From Novosphingobium taihuense (lineage in GTDB: Bacteria > Pseudomonadota > Alphaproteobacteria > Sphingomonadales > Sphingomonadaceae): 64,000 nucleotides of DNA. The DNA is taken from the NCBI RefSeq assembly GCF_007830315.1, contig NZ_VLKJ01000001.1, forward strand, positions 868,001 to 932,000, read 5' to 3'. The translations under genes and the position numbers were made by a program. Under the pieces are notes generated by a model that ran no database searches, was not told where the DNA came from, and saw nothing but the letters and a program-made list of their open reading frames with translations. Shown here one piece after another: positions 25,290 to 33,265 of the stretch; the first letter of the stretch is position 1, and the number at the start of each line of letters is the position of its first letter.

Positions 25290-27317
25290 ATGATCCAGCA
25301 TCTGCGTGCGCCTTCGCCCCAGCAAGCCCTCGCCGAGGGAGAGGCCCTGCTGGCAAGCGCGCCCCACAAGGCGCTGACCGCTGCCGAAACGGTGCTCCGG
25401 CAGGCCCCGGGCTTCCCTCCTGCCGAATTCCTCGCCGCCCGCGCGCTCAGGCGGATGGGCAAGGGCAAGCAGGCGTTGGCCAAGCTCGATGCTCTCGCCC
25501 GCAACAATGGCCGCGTTCCTGCCGTGCTGTGGGAATTGGGACAAGTTGCGTCAGACCAGAATGATGCGCCACGGGCCATCGCCGCGTTGCAGGCGCTCAC
25601 GCAGTTGCAGCCCGCCGTTGCCGGGGGCTGGTTCCTGCTCGCGCGCCAGTTGCGCAAGGCAGGCCGTGCGCAGGACGCCTGGCGCGCAGACCTTTCCGGC
25701 GTCCACGCCTCCTCGCGCGATACCGGCCTGCTCAAGGCTGCCGTCGCCGTGAACGATGGCGATCTCGATGGCGCCGATGCCATGCTGGCCGAGCGCCTTG
25801 CGCGCGAGAGCGACGACCCGCCTGCCTTGCGCCTCCACGGCGAAGTCGCCTGGCGCAAGGGCGAAATGACGCCCGCGATTGCCCGCGTCGAACAGGCCGT
25901 GGCGCTCGCCCCTGGCTTCGATCTGGCGCGTGATTTCCTGATCCGCTTGCTGCTCCAGACCAACCGCCTGCCCGAAGCGCTGGAGCATGCCGAGGTTCTG
26001 CAGGGCTCACCGATCCCCGCCTCCGGCCACAAGCTGATCCTCGCCTCGGTGCTTGTGCGGCTCGGCCATCAGGAGCGCGCCGCAGGGCTCTACCGCGAAC
26101 TTCTGGCAGGAGACCCTGACCAGCCCCAGGTCTGGCAGAACCTCGGCCATGTCCTCAAGACGCTGGGCAGGCAAGCCGAGGCCGTCGAGGCCTATCGCGC
26201 CGCAGTCACCCGCCAGCCCACCATGGGCGAGGCCTGGTGGAGCCTTGCCAACCTCAAGACAGTGAAGCTGAACGCAGACGACATCGCCACGATGGAGCAG
26301 GCCCTCGCCTCGTTGTCCGATGCGGTGGACGAGCGCAAGGAGGACGTGTTCCACCTGCACTTCTCGCTGGGCAAGGCCTTCGAGGACGCAAAGAACGCAG
26401 AAAGCGCGTTCGCGCATTACGACAAGGGAAATGCCCTGCGCCGCACGATGATCCTGCACGATGCCGATGCATTCGCAGCCGATGTCGAAGCAGCGAAGCA
26501 GACTTTCTCCGCCGCGTTCATCGCCTCCATGGGCGAAGGTGGCTGCCCCGCCCCCGATCCGATCTTCGTCGTCGGCCTGCCGCGCTCGGGTTCCACGCTG
26601 GTCGAACAGATCCTGTCGAGCCACCCCATGATCGAAGGCACGATGGAACTGCCCGAGATGATGATGATCGGCGCGCGTCTGCAGTCACGCGTGGATGAAG
26701 GCGAGTTTGCCGATTTCGCCACGATGACCGCTTCGCTCACCCCGGCGGATCGCCAGCGACTGGGCGAGGAATACATCGAGCGCACCCGCATCCATCGCCA
26801 GACCGACCGCCCGCTGTTCATCGACAAGATGCCCAACAACTGGCAGCACACCGGCCTGATCCGCCTGATCCTGCCCAACGCGAAGATCGTCGATGCACGG
26901 CGGCACCCGCTGTCATGCTGCTTTTCGGGCTGGAAGCAGCACTTCGCGCGCGGCCAGACCTTCACTTACGACCTGACCGACATTGGCAGGTATTACCGCG
27001 ATTACGTCGGCCTGATGGCGGCGTGGGACGCGCAAATACCCGGCCACGTCCACCGCGTGATCTACGAGCGCATGGTGGCCGACACGGAGGCGGAGGTTCG
27101 CCGCCTGCTCGATTACATCGGCGTGCCTTTCGATCCGGCGTGCCTCGAATTCTACAAGAACGACCGCGCCGTGCGCACGGCCAGCTCCGAACAGGTCCGC
27201 CAGCCGATCTTCAAGGATGGCCTTGAGGCCTGGAAGCCCTACGAGCCATGGCTTGGTCCGCTGAAGGCCGCACTGGGCCCGGTGCTGGAAAGCTATCCGG
27301 ACGCGCCTTTGGCCTGA
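25290..27317 (+). CDS. tetratricopeptide-repeat sulfotransferase
   Basis: A 675-residue cytoplasmic protein. The N-terminal two thirds are TPR-type helical repeats (for example PDQPQVWQNLGHVLKTLGRQ and AVEAYRAAVTRQPTMGEAWW). The C-terminal domain is a sulfotransferase with the PAPS-binding loop VGLPRSGST (about 428-436), a downstream FIDKMPNNW segment and a 3'-phosphate-binding DARRHPLSCCFS motif. It should move sulfate from PAPS to a protein, sugar or small molecule; the acceptor is unknown. It starts nine bases after qhpE, so it is probably the last gene of the qhp operon. A link to amine dehydrogenase maturation is not established and may be chance adjacency. Confidence 0.9.
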   Translation: MIQHLRAPSPQQALAEGEALLASAPHKALTAAETVLRQAPGFPPAEFLAARALRRMGKGKQALAKLDALARNNGRVPAVLWELGQVASDQNDAPRAIAALQALTQLQPAVAGGWFLLARQLRKAGRAQDAWRADLSGVHASSRDTGLLKAAVAVNDGDLDGADAMLAERLARESDDPPALRLHGEVAWRKGEMTPAIARVEQAVALAPGFDLARDFLIRLLLQTNRLPEALEHAEVLQGSPIPASGHKLILASVLVRLGHQERAAGLYRELLAGDPDQPQVWQNLGHVLKTLGRQAEAVEAYRAAVTRQPTMGEAWWSLANLKTVKLNADDIATMEQALASLSDAVDERKEDVFHLHFSLGKAFEDAKNAESAFAHYDKGNALRRTMILHDADAFAADVEAAKQTFSAAFIASMGEGGCPAPDPIFVVGLPRSGSTLVEQILSSHPMIEGTMELPEMMMIGARLQSRVDEGEFADFATMTASLTPADRQRLGEEYIERTRIHRQTDRPLFIDKMPNNWQHTGLIRLILPNAKIVDARRHPLSCCFSGWKQHFARGQTFTYDLTDIGRYYRDYVGLMAAWDAQIPGHVHRVIYERMVADTEAEVRRLLDYIGVPFDPACLEFYKNDRAVRTASSEQVRQPIFKDGLEAWKPYEPWLGPLKAALGPVLESYPDAPLA

Positions 27318-27346
27318 AACTGTCGGTTAGCTTTTGCAGCGACGTC

Positions 27347-27430
27347 ATGGGCCCCTGCCTTCGCCGGGGCGACGATGATTTTTAGCGCCACCAATCATGG
27401 AACCGTCACCCCGGCGAAGGCCGGGGTCCA
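27347..27430. repeat. inverted pair of CCGGCGAAGGCCGGGG-type palindromic repeats
   Basis: Two copies of a 27-base unit face each other at 27347-27373 and 27404-27430 and match at about 24 of 27 positions when one is reversed. Each unit is itself palindromic around CCTTCGCCGGGG. Such units are common intergenic REP-like elements in sphingomonads and lie here in the gap between two convergent operons. Confidence 0.8.
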
Positions 27431-27476
27431 TAACGCTTGATCCATCGATTGTCCCCGCCTCCACCGCTCGCCACGC

Positions 27477-27506
27477 AAAAAAGCCCCCACGGTTTCCCGT
27501 GGGGGC
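27477..27506 (-). terminator. rho-independent terminator of the TonB receptor gene
   Basis: On the minus strand a perfect ten-pair stem GCCCCCACGG / CCGTGGGGGC with loop GAAA is followed by six T. It lies 36 bases after the receptor stop codon. Confidence 0.92.
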
Positions 27507-27541
27507 TGCAGTTGCCTTACGCAGGGTAACGTCTTGAAAGC

Positions 27542-30304
27542 TTAGTACTTCTGGCCCCAGCGGATGCCGAAGAACTGCGGCTTGATCATGAATGTGCGCG
27601 AGGACCCCGAGCAGAAGTCGATCGAGCAGAAGGTGTTCTTGGTCAACTGGCCGCGCTTGTCGAAAGCGTTCTGGAGGAACACGTCGAGCGTCCAGCTCTC
27701 CGTCTTGATCCCGGCCGAGAAGTCGAAGCTGACGAAGCCGGGCGTGTTGCCGTAAAGCGCGTTCTGGTCGACGTTGAGATCCTGCGTCGCGCCGGTCTGG
27801 TAGAGCGCGGCGCCCTGGACGTAGAAGTCCTTGTCGCCCCAGTCACCGTCATAGCGCACCGACGTGGTGCCCTTGAACTTGGGCTGGCGCGGCAGGCGTG
27901 TGCCCTTGGCAGCGGCGACCGACGGGGTCTGGCCGTTGGTGTTCTCAACAGGGACGCCGACGGCGCAGGTGGCAAGCTGGGCAATGGTCTCCGCCTCACG
28001 GTCTGCCACGAAGTTGCAGAAGTCCTCCTTGAGCTTGCCGTCATTGAACGCACCGGAGCTGGAAATGGTGACACGCCCGAGCTTCAGGTCGGCATCGAAT
28101 TCGATACCTTTGACTTCCGCCTTGCCAGCATTGCCGGTGTAGCCTGCACCCTGCGCGCCAGCCACGACCACGCCGTACTGGATATTGTTCCACTTCTCGA
28201 GGTAGACTGCGGCGTTGAGGCGGAACATGTTGTTCCATGTGCCCTTGAAGCCGACTTCGAAGTTGGTCAGCTCTTCCGACTTGAAGGACGGAGCGGCCAC
28301 GATAACGCTGGGCAAGGTGGCGGTGGCCTTGATGCGCAAGGGGCGGTTGAAGCCACCCGGGCGAAACCCGGTCGAATAGTTGGCGTAGATCATCTTGTCC
28401 GGCTGGAACTGCCAGTTCAACGCGACCTTGTGGGTTTCTCCGTCCTCGCGATACCGGCCGACGCTAAACGGATCTAGGCGGTTGATATTGCGGCACTGCA
28501 GGCGTTCGGCTGGCAGCGGCAATGGGCAGCCATAATCAGGGTCCGCCGGATCTAAGGTCGGAAGGTAGATCGAAGGGGCTCCTTGCGCCGACGCCGCAAC
28601 ACCACCGAACCCGGTTACGTCATACCGTGTCCAGAAGTAACGGATACCGCCCGTCAGCTTCAGTTCGGGCGTGATATTGTAGTGCCCTTCGGCAAAGACC
28701 GCGTAGTCCTTCCAATGGTTGGTTTGCTCCGTCAGGTAGAATGCATCGCGCTTCACCGCAGGAGAGCCGAGGACCATCGTGCCAAGCGGATTGCCCGCAG
28801 GGTTGATGACATTCTCGGTGTCGAAGAAGGGATTTCCGTCGTCATCGTAGTCAATTGCGTAGCGCGCCGGGACGCCGAGCAATCCACCCGGAACGTCGCC
28901 CCCTCCGCCTTGAGTATAGCCGACGATATTGCCAAGGCCGTGAATGCCGTAGTCGTTGTTGATCTCGTTCGTCTGGTGGTGGAGGAATCCGCCGATCGTT
29001 ATGTCGAACGGCCAGGACTTCGGCGTGGTCAGGCGCAGTTCCTGCGTAAACTTCTTTTCGTTGCGCAGGCCGCTGTAGAACTGCGTCGGGTTCAGGAAAT
29101 TGGTGCATTTCTGCGCTGCGCCAGTGCCTGAACAGCCGCTCTTGTCGAAGAACTGCAGATAGCTTTCATAGCCGGCACCGAAACCGTCATAGGTGACGGT
29201 ATAGTAAGTGTAATCGTTCAGCAGCTTGATCTGGCGCTGGTAGTAGCCCGTGGCGGAAACGAGATCGAAATCACCGATGTGGCCATGGATGCTCAAGGCA
29301 GCCTGGTAGAACCTGTCGTTCTGGCTGGTCTTGTCATAATCGTGGACCTCGAGATCGCCCACGCGCGGGTCGAAGCCGAAGTAGCCATTGGCGATCTGCT
29401 GCTGCGCGGTGATCGAGGGCATGATGTCCCAGCCATCGAACGGCTGCCAGAGGACCTGCAGGCGGCCGCCATAGCCTTCGATCGTGTTGTAGTCGTCCTG
29501 CGCCAGGGTAGAGTTGTCGAGCGTGTAGCTGGTCAGCGGGTTGTTATCACCCAGCGTCAGGACAGACGGGCTGCCGTCGTTGAACCTGCCGTTGTTGGGC
29601 GTGTTGTCGATGTAGCCACCGTCGCGGCGATAGAAGCCCATGGCACGGATCGCCAGCGTGTCGGTCACCGGCACGTTGATGTAGCTCTGGTACTGGCCGC
29701 CGAAATCGCCCTTGCCGTACTTGTTGACCTCGGCATCATAACCGAACTCGAACTTGTCGAGCGTGGGCTTCTTGGTGATGAAGCGGATCGTGCCTGCCAG
29801 CGAGCCAGCCCCATAAAGCGTGCCCTGCGGCCCCGAAAGTGCCTCGATGCGTTCAAGGTCATAGGCCATGATATCGGGCAGGCCGGTGCCGGTGATCGGA
29901 ATGTCGTCAATGTAGTAGCCGACCGATTCACGTCCGCCGCCCGCAGGCACGATGCCGCGGAAGTAGGGTGTGTTGCGGCCCGGGCCGATGCCCGCGAAGG
30001 TCACCGAGGGAAGCAATGCTGCGAAATCGGTCAGGCCCTTGACCTGGCGCTGGCCGAGCACGTCTGCGCTCAAGGCCTGCATCGAGATCGGAACCTTCTG
30101 GATCGAGGTCGCCGAACGCGTCGCGGTCACCACGATTTCGCCCAGACCCTGCTCTTCGGCTGGCTGCGGTTCGGCAGCGGGCGCCATGGCTTCCTGCGGC
30201 TCTTCGGCGGCGCGCGCCATCGTGGGCAGGACCATGGTCGAGAGAATTGTCGATACGCCCAAAGCCCTGATGGCTTTCGATTTGAGTCCGAACTGCTTCT
30301 TCAT
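27542..30304 (-). CDS. TonB-dependent outer-membrane receptor downstream of the qhp operon
   Basis: A 920-residue receptor with a signal peptide ending in MARA, a Pro/Ala/Glu-rich linker (EPQEAMAPAAEPQPAEEQ) and a TonB box-like GEIVVTATR. The plug motifs are PYFRGIVPAGGGRESVGYYID, cited here by its core YFRG and YYIDD, and IEALSGPQGTLYGAGSLAGTI. The barrel ends in GQKY. This is the iron-complex-type receptor subfamily common in sphingomonads. It is transcribed toward the qhp operon from its own promoter and ends at a strong terminator. No substrate clue is visible; the nearby amine dehydrogenase operon could be coincidental. Confidence 0.93.
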   Translation of the reverse strand: MKKQFGLKSKAIRALGVSTILSTMVLPTMARAAEEPQEAMAPAAEPQPAEEQGLGEIVVTATRSATSIQKVPISMQALSADVLGQRQVKGLTDFAALLPSVTFAGIGPGRNTPYFRGIVPAGGGRESVGYYIDDIPITGTGLPDIMAYDLERIEALSGPQGTLYGAGSLAGTIRFITKKPTLDKFEFGYDAEVNKYGKGDFGGQYQSYINVPVTDTLAIRAMGFYRRDGGYIDNTPNNGRFNDGSPSVLTLGDNNPLTSYTLDNSTLAQDDYNTIEGYGGRLQVLWQPFDGWDIMPSITAQQQIANGYFGFDPRVGDLEVHDYDKTSQNDRFYQAALSIHGHIGDFDLVSATGYYQRQIKLLNDYTYYTVTYDGFGAGYESYLQFFDKSGCSGTGAAQKCTNFLNPTQFYSGLRNEKKFTQELRLTTPKSWPFDITIGGFLHHQTNEINNDYGIHGLGNIVGYTQGGGGDVPGGLLGVPARYAIDYDDDGNPFFDTENVINPAGNPLGTMVLGSPAVKRDAFYLTEQTNHWKDYAVFAEGHYNITPELKLTGGIRYFWTRYDVTGFGGVAASAQGAPSIYLPTLDPADPDYGCPLPLPAERLQCRNINRLDPFSVGRYREDGETHKVALNWQFQPDKMIYANYSTGFRPGGFNRPLRIKATATLPSVIVAAPSFKSEELTNFEVGFKGTWNNMFRLNAAVYLEKWNNIQYGVVVAGAQGAGYTGNAGKAEVKGIEFDADLKLGRVTISSSGAFNDGKLKEDFCNFVADREAETIAQLATCAVGVPVENTNGQTPSVAAAKGTRLPRQPKFKGTTSVRYDGDWGDKDFYVQGAALYQTGATQDLNVDQNALYGNTPGFVSFDFSAGIKTESWTLDVFLQNAFDKRGQLTKNTFCSIDFCSGSSRTFMIKPQFFGIRWGQKY

Positions 30305-30668
30305 CTGGTCAACCCCCTGTTATGACTGGCCATGCGGCCCTTGCGCTTCTCCCGTGCATCCATCCCCAATTCCGGCGCGCATCAGACCTTGCCGCACCGC
30401 AGCATGGCTCGGACCGCTGCACGGGCGGCCCAATTCGAACAGGCAAAGCGATCCCTCCGCCGGAAACAGAAGCGTTTCCAGCCCCGCCGCATCAGCGCGG
30501 CAGACCACAGGTTGTCAGCAATACCCCTTCGACCGGCGTGGCCTTTTGGCCATTTCATGACGCCTGTCCGGGATTGATAATGCTGCAGGGCAACATGGAG
30601 TCAACGCCCTTTTGGGCAGGTGCTGCACCCTTTTTGGGTTCCGCCGCAAAACGCGTTGACACATCACG
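30305..30668. other. intergenic region between gloA-like gene and TonB receptor
   Basis: This 364-base stretch lies between two minus-strand genes. It must hold the promoter of the TonB receptor near 30305-30400, but I see no clear -35/-10 pair on that strand. Frames here are shadows with atypical composition. Apart from the terminator just above it I find no repeat or RNA. Confidence 0.5.
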
Positions 30669-30702
30669 AAAAAGCGGCGCCCGGATCGCTCCGAACGCCG
30701 CT
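30669..30702 (-). terminator. terminator after the gloA-like gene
   Basis: On the minus strand a seven-pair stem AGCGGCG / CGCCGCT with a GC-rich loop is followed by TTTTTCG. It begins 26 bases after the stop codon at 30728. Confidence 0.75.
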
Positions 30703-30727
30703 GGCAGGAGTTGCAATTGAGACCGGC

Positions 30728-31165
30728 TTACCAGGTGCCGGTATTGGCCATGCTTGCCCAAGGCTCTTGCGGCGGCAGATGGCCGTCCTGCAAAAGCTCC
30801 ACGGAGATGCCGTCGGGCGACTTGACGAAGGCCATGTGCCCGTCGCGCGGAGGGCGATGGACGATATGGCCTGCGTCCATGATGCGCTGGCAGGTCTCGT
30901 AGATGTTGTCGACGCGGTAGGCGAGGTGGCCGAAGTTGCGCCCGCCGGAGTAACTTTCCGCCGGCGAGCCGTCTTCAGGCGGCCAGTTGTACGTCAGTTC
31001 CACTTCGGCCACGCCTTCCTCGCCGGGCGCGGCAAGGAAGATCAGGGTGAAGCGGCCCTGCTCGCTGGAGAAGCGGCGCACTTCCTTGAGGCCGACCAGT
31101 TCGAAGAAAGCAATCGTCGCGTCCGGATCGGTCACTCGGATCATGGTATGGAGGAATTTCGTCAC
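30728..31165 (-). CDS. VOC-family glyoxalase I-like protein
   Basis: A 145-residue protein made of two vicinal-oxygen-chelate motifs. Likely metal ligands of a glyoxalase I are present: His6 (FLHTMIRV), a glutamate in AEVELTYNW, His in FGHLAYRV and Glu in GISVELLQ. The phrase HTMIRVTDPD with LTYNW is close to lactoylglutathione lyase, which turns the methylglyoxal-glutathione adduct into S-lactoylglutathione. Length is standard. It is monocistronic, with a terminator behind it and a divergent SIMPL-domain gene in front. I am sure of the VOC fold and fairly sure of glyoxalase activity, but leave the symbol blank since paralogues with other substrates exist. Confidence 0.82.
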   Translation of the reverse strand: MTKFLHTMIRVTDPDATIAFFELVGLKEVRRFSSEQGRFTLIFLAAPGEEGVAEVELTYNWPPEDGSPAESYSGGRNFGHLAYRVDNIYETCQRIMDAGHIVHRPPRDGHMAFVKSPDGISVELLQDGHLPPQEPWASMANTGTW

Positions 31166-31246
31166 GGGCAGCGCTTTCCGTTCAAAATCGGTTCATCGAT
31201 AGAATTGCACAATTCATCGCAAGGCATATGAGCCGGGGAGATGACG

Positions 31247-32005
31247 ATGAGCGGTGAAGATAGCGACGACGCACGGGAAACCCAAGGACATGCGCGCAGG
31301 TTCCTGTCGCGGGGTGGAACGGCGCTCCTGCCGGTGTCGATCATCGCTGCCGGACTGATCGTCGGCGGCTGGTTCATCGGCGACGGATTCCGCCGCGCCA
31401 AGGTCGCCGACCGTGCCGTCACCGTGCGCGGCCTTGCCGAGCGCGAAGTGACCGCCGACCTCGCCACCTGGACGCTCGCCTATTCCGCCACCGCGCCAGA
31501 CCTTGCCAGCGCCCAGGCCAGCGTGGACCGCGACAGCCAGTCGATCCGCGCCTTCTTCGGCGAAGTCGGCTTTCCGGAAGACGCCCTGCAGCCGACCGGC
31601 GTCAACGTGCAGAGCTTCACCAACAACGGCGTGGTCAGCTTCACCGTGCGCCAGCGCATGACCTTGCGCACCACCGACATCGCCCGCGCACAGAAGGCGG
31701 TGAAGCGCCAGTTCGATCTCGTCCGGCGCGGGGTGATGCTCGAGGAAGGGTCGGGCATGGCCTATACCTTCACCCGCCTCAACGCGATCAAGCCCGAGAT
31801 GGTCGCCGCCGCCACCAAGGACGCGCGCGCTGCCGCCGAACAGTTCGCGCATGACAGCGGCGCATCGGTCGACGGCATCAAGACCGCCAGCCAGGGCTAC
31901 TTCGAGATCACCGCGCGCGATGGCGACGGCGGTGGCTGGGGCGTCTCCGACACGCCTTACAAGAAGGTCCGTGTGGTCACGACGATCGACTTCTACTTGC
32001 GCTGA
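31247..32005 (+). CDS. SIMPL-domain (DUF541) envelope protein
   Basis: A 252-residue protein with an N-terminal membrane anchor or uncleaved signal (ALLPVSIIAAGLIVGGWFIG, about residues 26-45) and a SIMPL domain, recognisable by VADRAVTVRGLAEREVTADLATW, cited by its core VTVRGLAE, and a C-terminal VRVVTTIDFYLR. SIMPL proteins sit in the periplasm; some relatives protect against oxidative stress but the biochemical role is unclear. The ATG at 31247 is preferred over the one at 31241 because the GGGGAG ribosome site then has proper spacing. It is divergent from the glyoxalase-like gene. Confidence 0.88.
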   Translation: MSGEDSDDARETQGHARRFLSRGGTALLPVSIIAAGLIVGGWFIGDGFRRAKVADRAVTVRGLAEREVTADLATWTLAYSATAPDLASAQASVDRDSQSIRAFFGEVGFPEDALQPTGVNVQSFTNNGVVSFTVRQRMTLRTTDIARAQKAVKRQFDLVRRGVMLEEGSGMAYTFTRLNAIKPEMVAAATKDARAAAEQFAHDSGASVDGIKTASQGYFEITARDGDGGGWGVSDTPYKKVRVVTTIDFYLR

Positions 32006-32111
32006 CCCGTTTGCGCAGGAGGAGGAAACGGAGCCCTCGCGTAACCGTTCGTGGGGCAAAGGTGTTGCATGACGCACAAGCCGCGCCCATATCGCGGGCT
32101 AACGAGGGTTC

Positions 32112-32906
32112 ATGTTCAACAAGCTTCGCTCGCTTTTTTCTCCTGTCGCCGAAGAGCCGGTACATCCTCAGGCCGCGCTGCCGCCGGGCCAGCGCGCCTA
32201 TGCCATCGGTGACATCCACGGTCGGTTGGACCTGTTCGAGCAGCTGCTCGCACGGATCGATGAGGACGACGCCGCGCGCGGGTCTGCGCAGACCACGCTG
32301 ATCCTGCTGGGCGACCTTGTCGATCGCGGCCCCGACAGCCGCGGCGTCGTCGAACGCGCGATGGACCTTATGGCCACGCGCAAGGTCCGCGTGCTGGCGG
32401 GCAACCACGAGGAAATGCTGCTCGGCAGTCTCGAAAACGAAGAAACCCTGCGCCATTTCCTCCGCCATGGCGGCAAGGAAACCCTGTTCAGCTACGGCCT
32501 CACACTTGAGGAATACAGCCGCGCCAAACTTGACGAGATCTGTGGGCGCGCCAACGCGCTGATCCCGGCAGACCATGTCGCCTTCATGCGCGCGATGGAA
32601 AACCAGATCGTGATGGGCGACTACCTCTTCGTCCATGCCGGTATCCGACCCGGCGTGCCGCTCGACCAGCAGATGGTGGCCGACATGCGCTGGATCCGCC
32701 GCGAGTTCCTCGAGCATGGCGAACCCCACAGCCATCTCGTCGTCCACGGCCATACGATCACCGACGAACCTGTCGTCTGTCCCAACCGCATCGGCATCGA
32801 TACCGGTGCCTTTGCCTCTGGTCGGCTGACGGCCCTGGGCATGGAAGGGGATGACCGCTGGTTCCTCACCGCTATCATCGAACCCGAGGAACGCGAGGCA
32901 GCCTGA
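32112..32906 (+). CDS. calcineurin-like Ser/Thr protein phosphatase / ApaH-type metallophosphatase
   Basis: A 264-residue metallophosphoesterase with all family motifs in order: GDIHGR (about 33-38), GDLVDRGPDS (about 66-75), GNHEEML (about 95), the HAGIRPG segment and VVHGHTIT near the C-terminus. It is of the bacterial PPP class (PrpA/PrpB, ApaH-like), which removes phosphate from serine/threonine residues or hydrolyses dinucleoside tetraphosphates. No signal peptide is present. It lies 106 bases after the SIMPL gene on the same strand and may share its transcript. The substrate cannot be fixed from the sequence. Confidence 0.9.
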   Translation: MFNKLRSLFSPVAEEPVHPQAALPPGQRAYAIGDIHGRLDLFEQLLARIDEDDAARGSAQTTLILLGDLVDRGPDSRGVVERAMDLMATRKVRVLAGNHEEMLLGSLENEETLRHFLRHGGKETLFSYGLTLEEYSRAKLDEICGRANALIPADHVAFMRAMENQIVMGDYLFVHAGIRPGVPLDQQMVADMRWIRREFLEHGEPHSHLVVHGHTITDEPVVCPNRIGIDTGAFASGRLTALGMEGDDRWFLTAIIEPEEREAA

Positions 32907-33265
32907 CGCGCGCCATCGGCCGCCATCCGGTTGCAGTGCAACATTTTTTCAGACTGTGGCAGACCTGCCACGGGTATGGAAAAGTGTCCCTGAACAGCGC
33001 CTTCCTGTAACAGAACGTGTCTGCCGGGGCAGAATGGGCAATTCTGTTTCGCGCCTGCAATAGCGACTGTCGCGCAGTCGTAGCACCGTCATTATAGTGT
33101 CACCTGACACCGGTTTGGGTGGCTGGCGAGGGCGGTTAAGGCCGCTCGCGACGGCACGGCGCATGGGTGATTCCCGCACCGGCCGAAGCACACGGCCCGA
33201 AGCAACGGGCTGGATCAACCGCGCCACAATCCGCGCCCGCAAGGCGCCGCAAACGGGGTCAGTAA
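32907..33265 (+). promoter_or_regulatory. 359-base upstream region of TonB receptor with three palindromes
   Basis: There is no gene here. Three short inverted repeats stand out: GTGGCAG-AC-CTGCCAC (32956-32971), CGACTG-N5-CAGTCG (33064-33080) and GTGTCA-CC-TGACAC (33097-33110). They lie ahead of the TonB receptor gene and are plausible operators for a dimeric repressor or activator; no matching regulator is identified. A promoter is expected but not clear. Confidence 0.45.
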
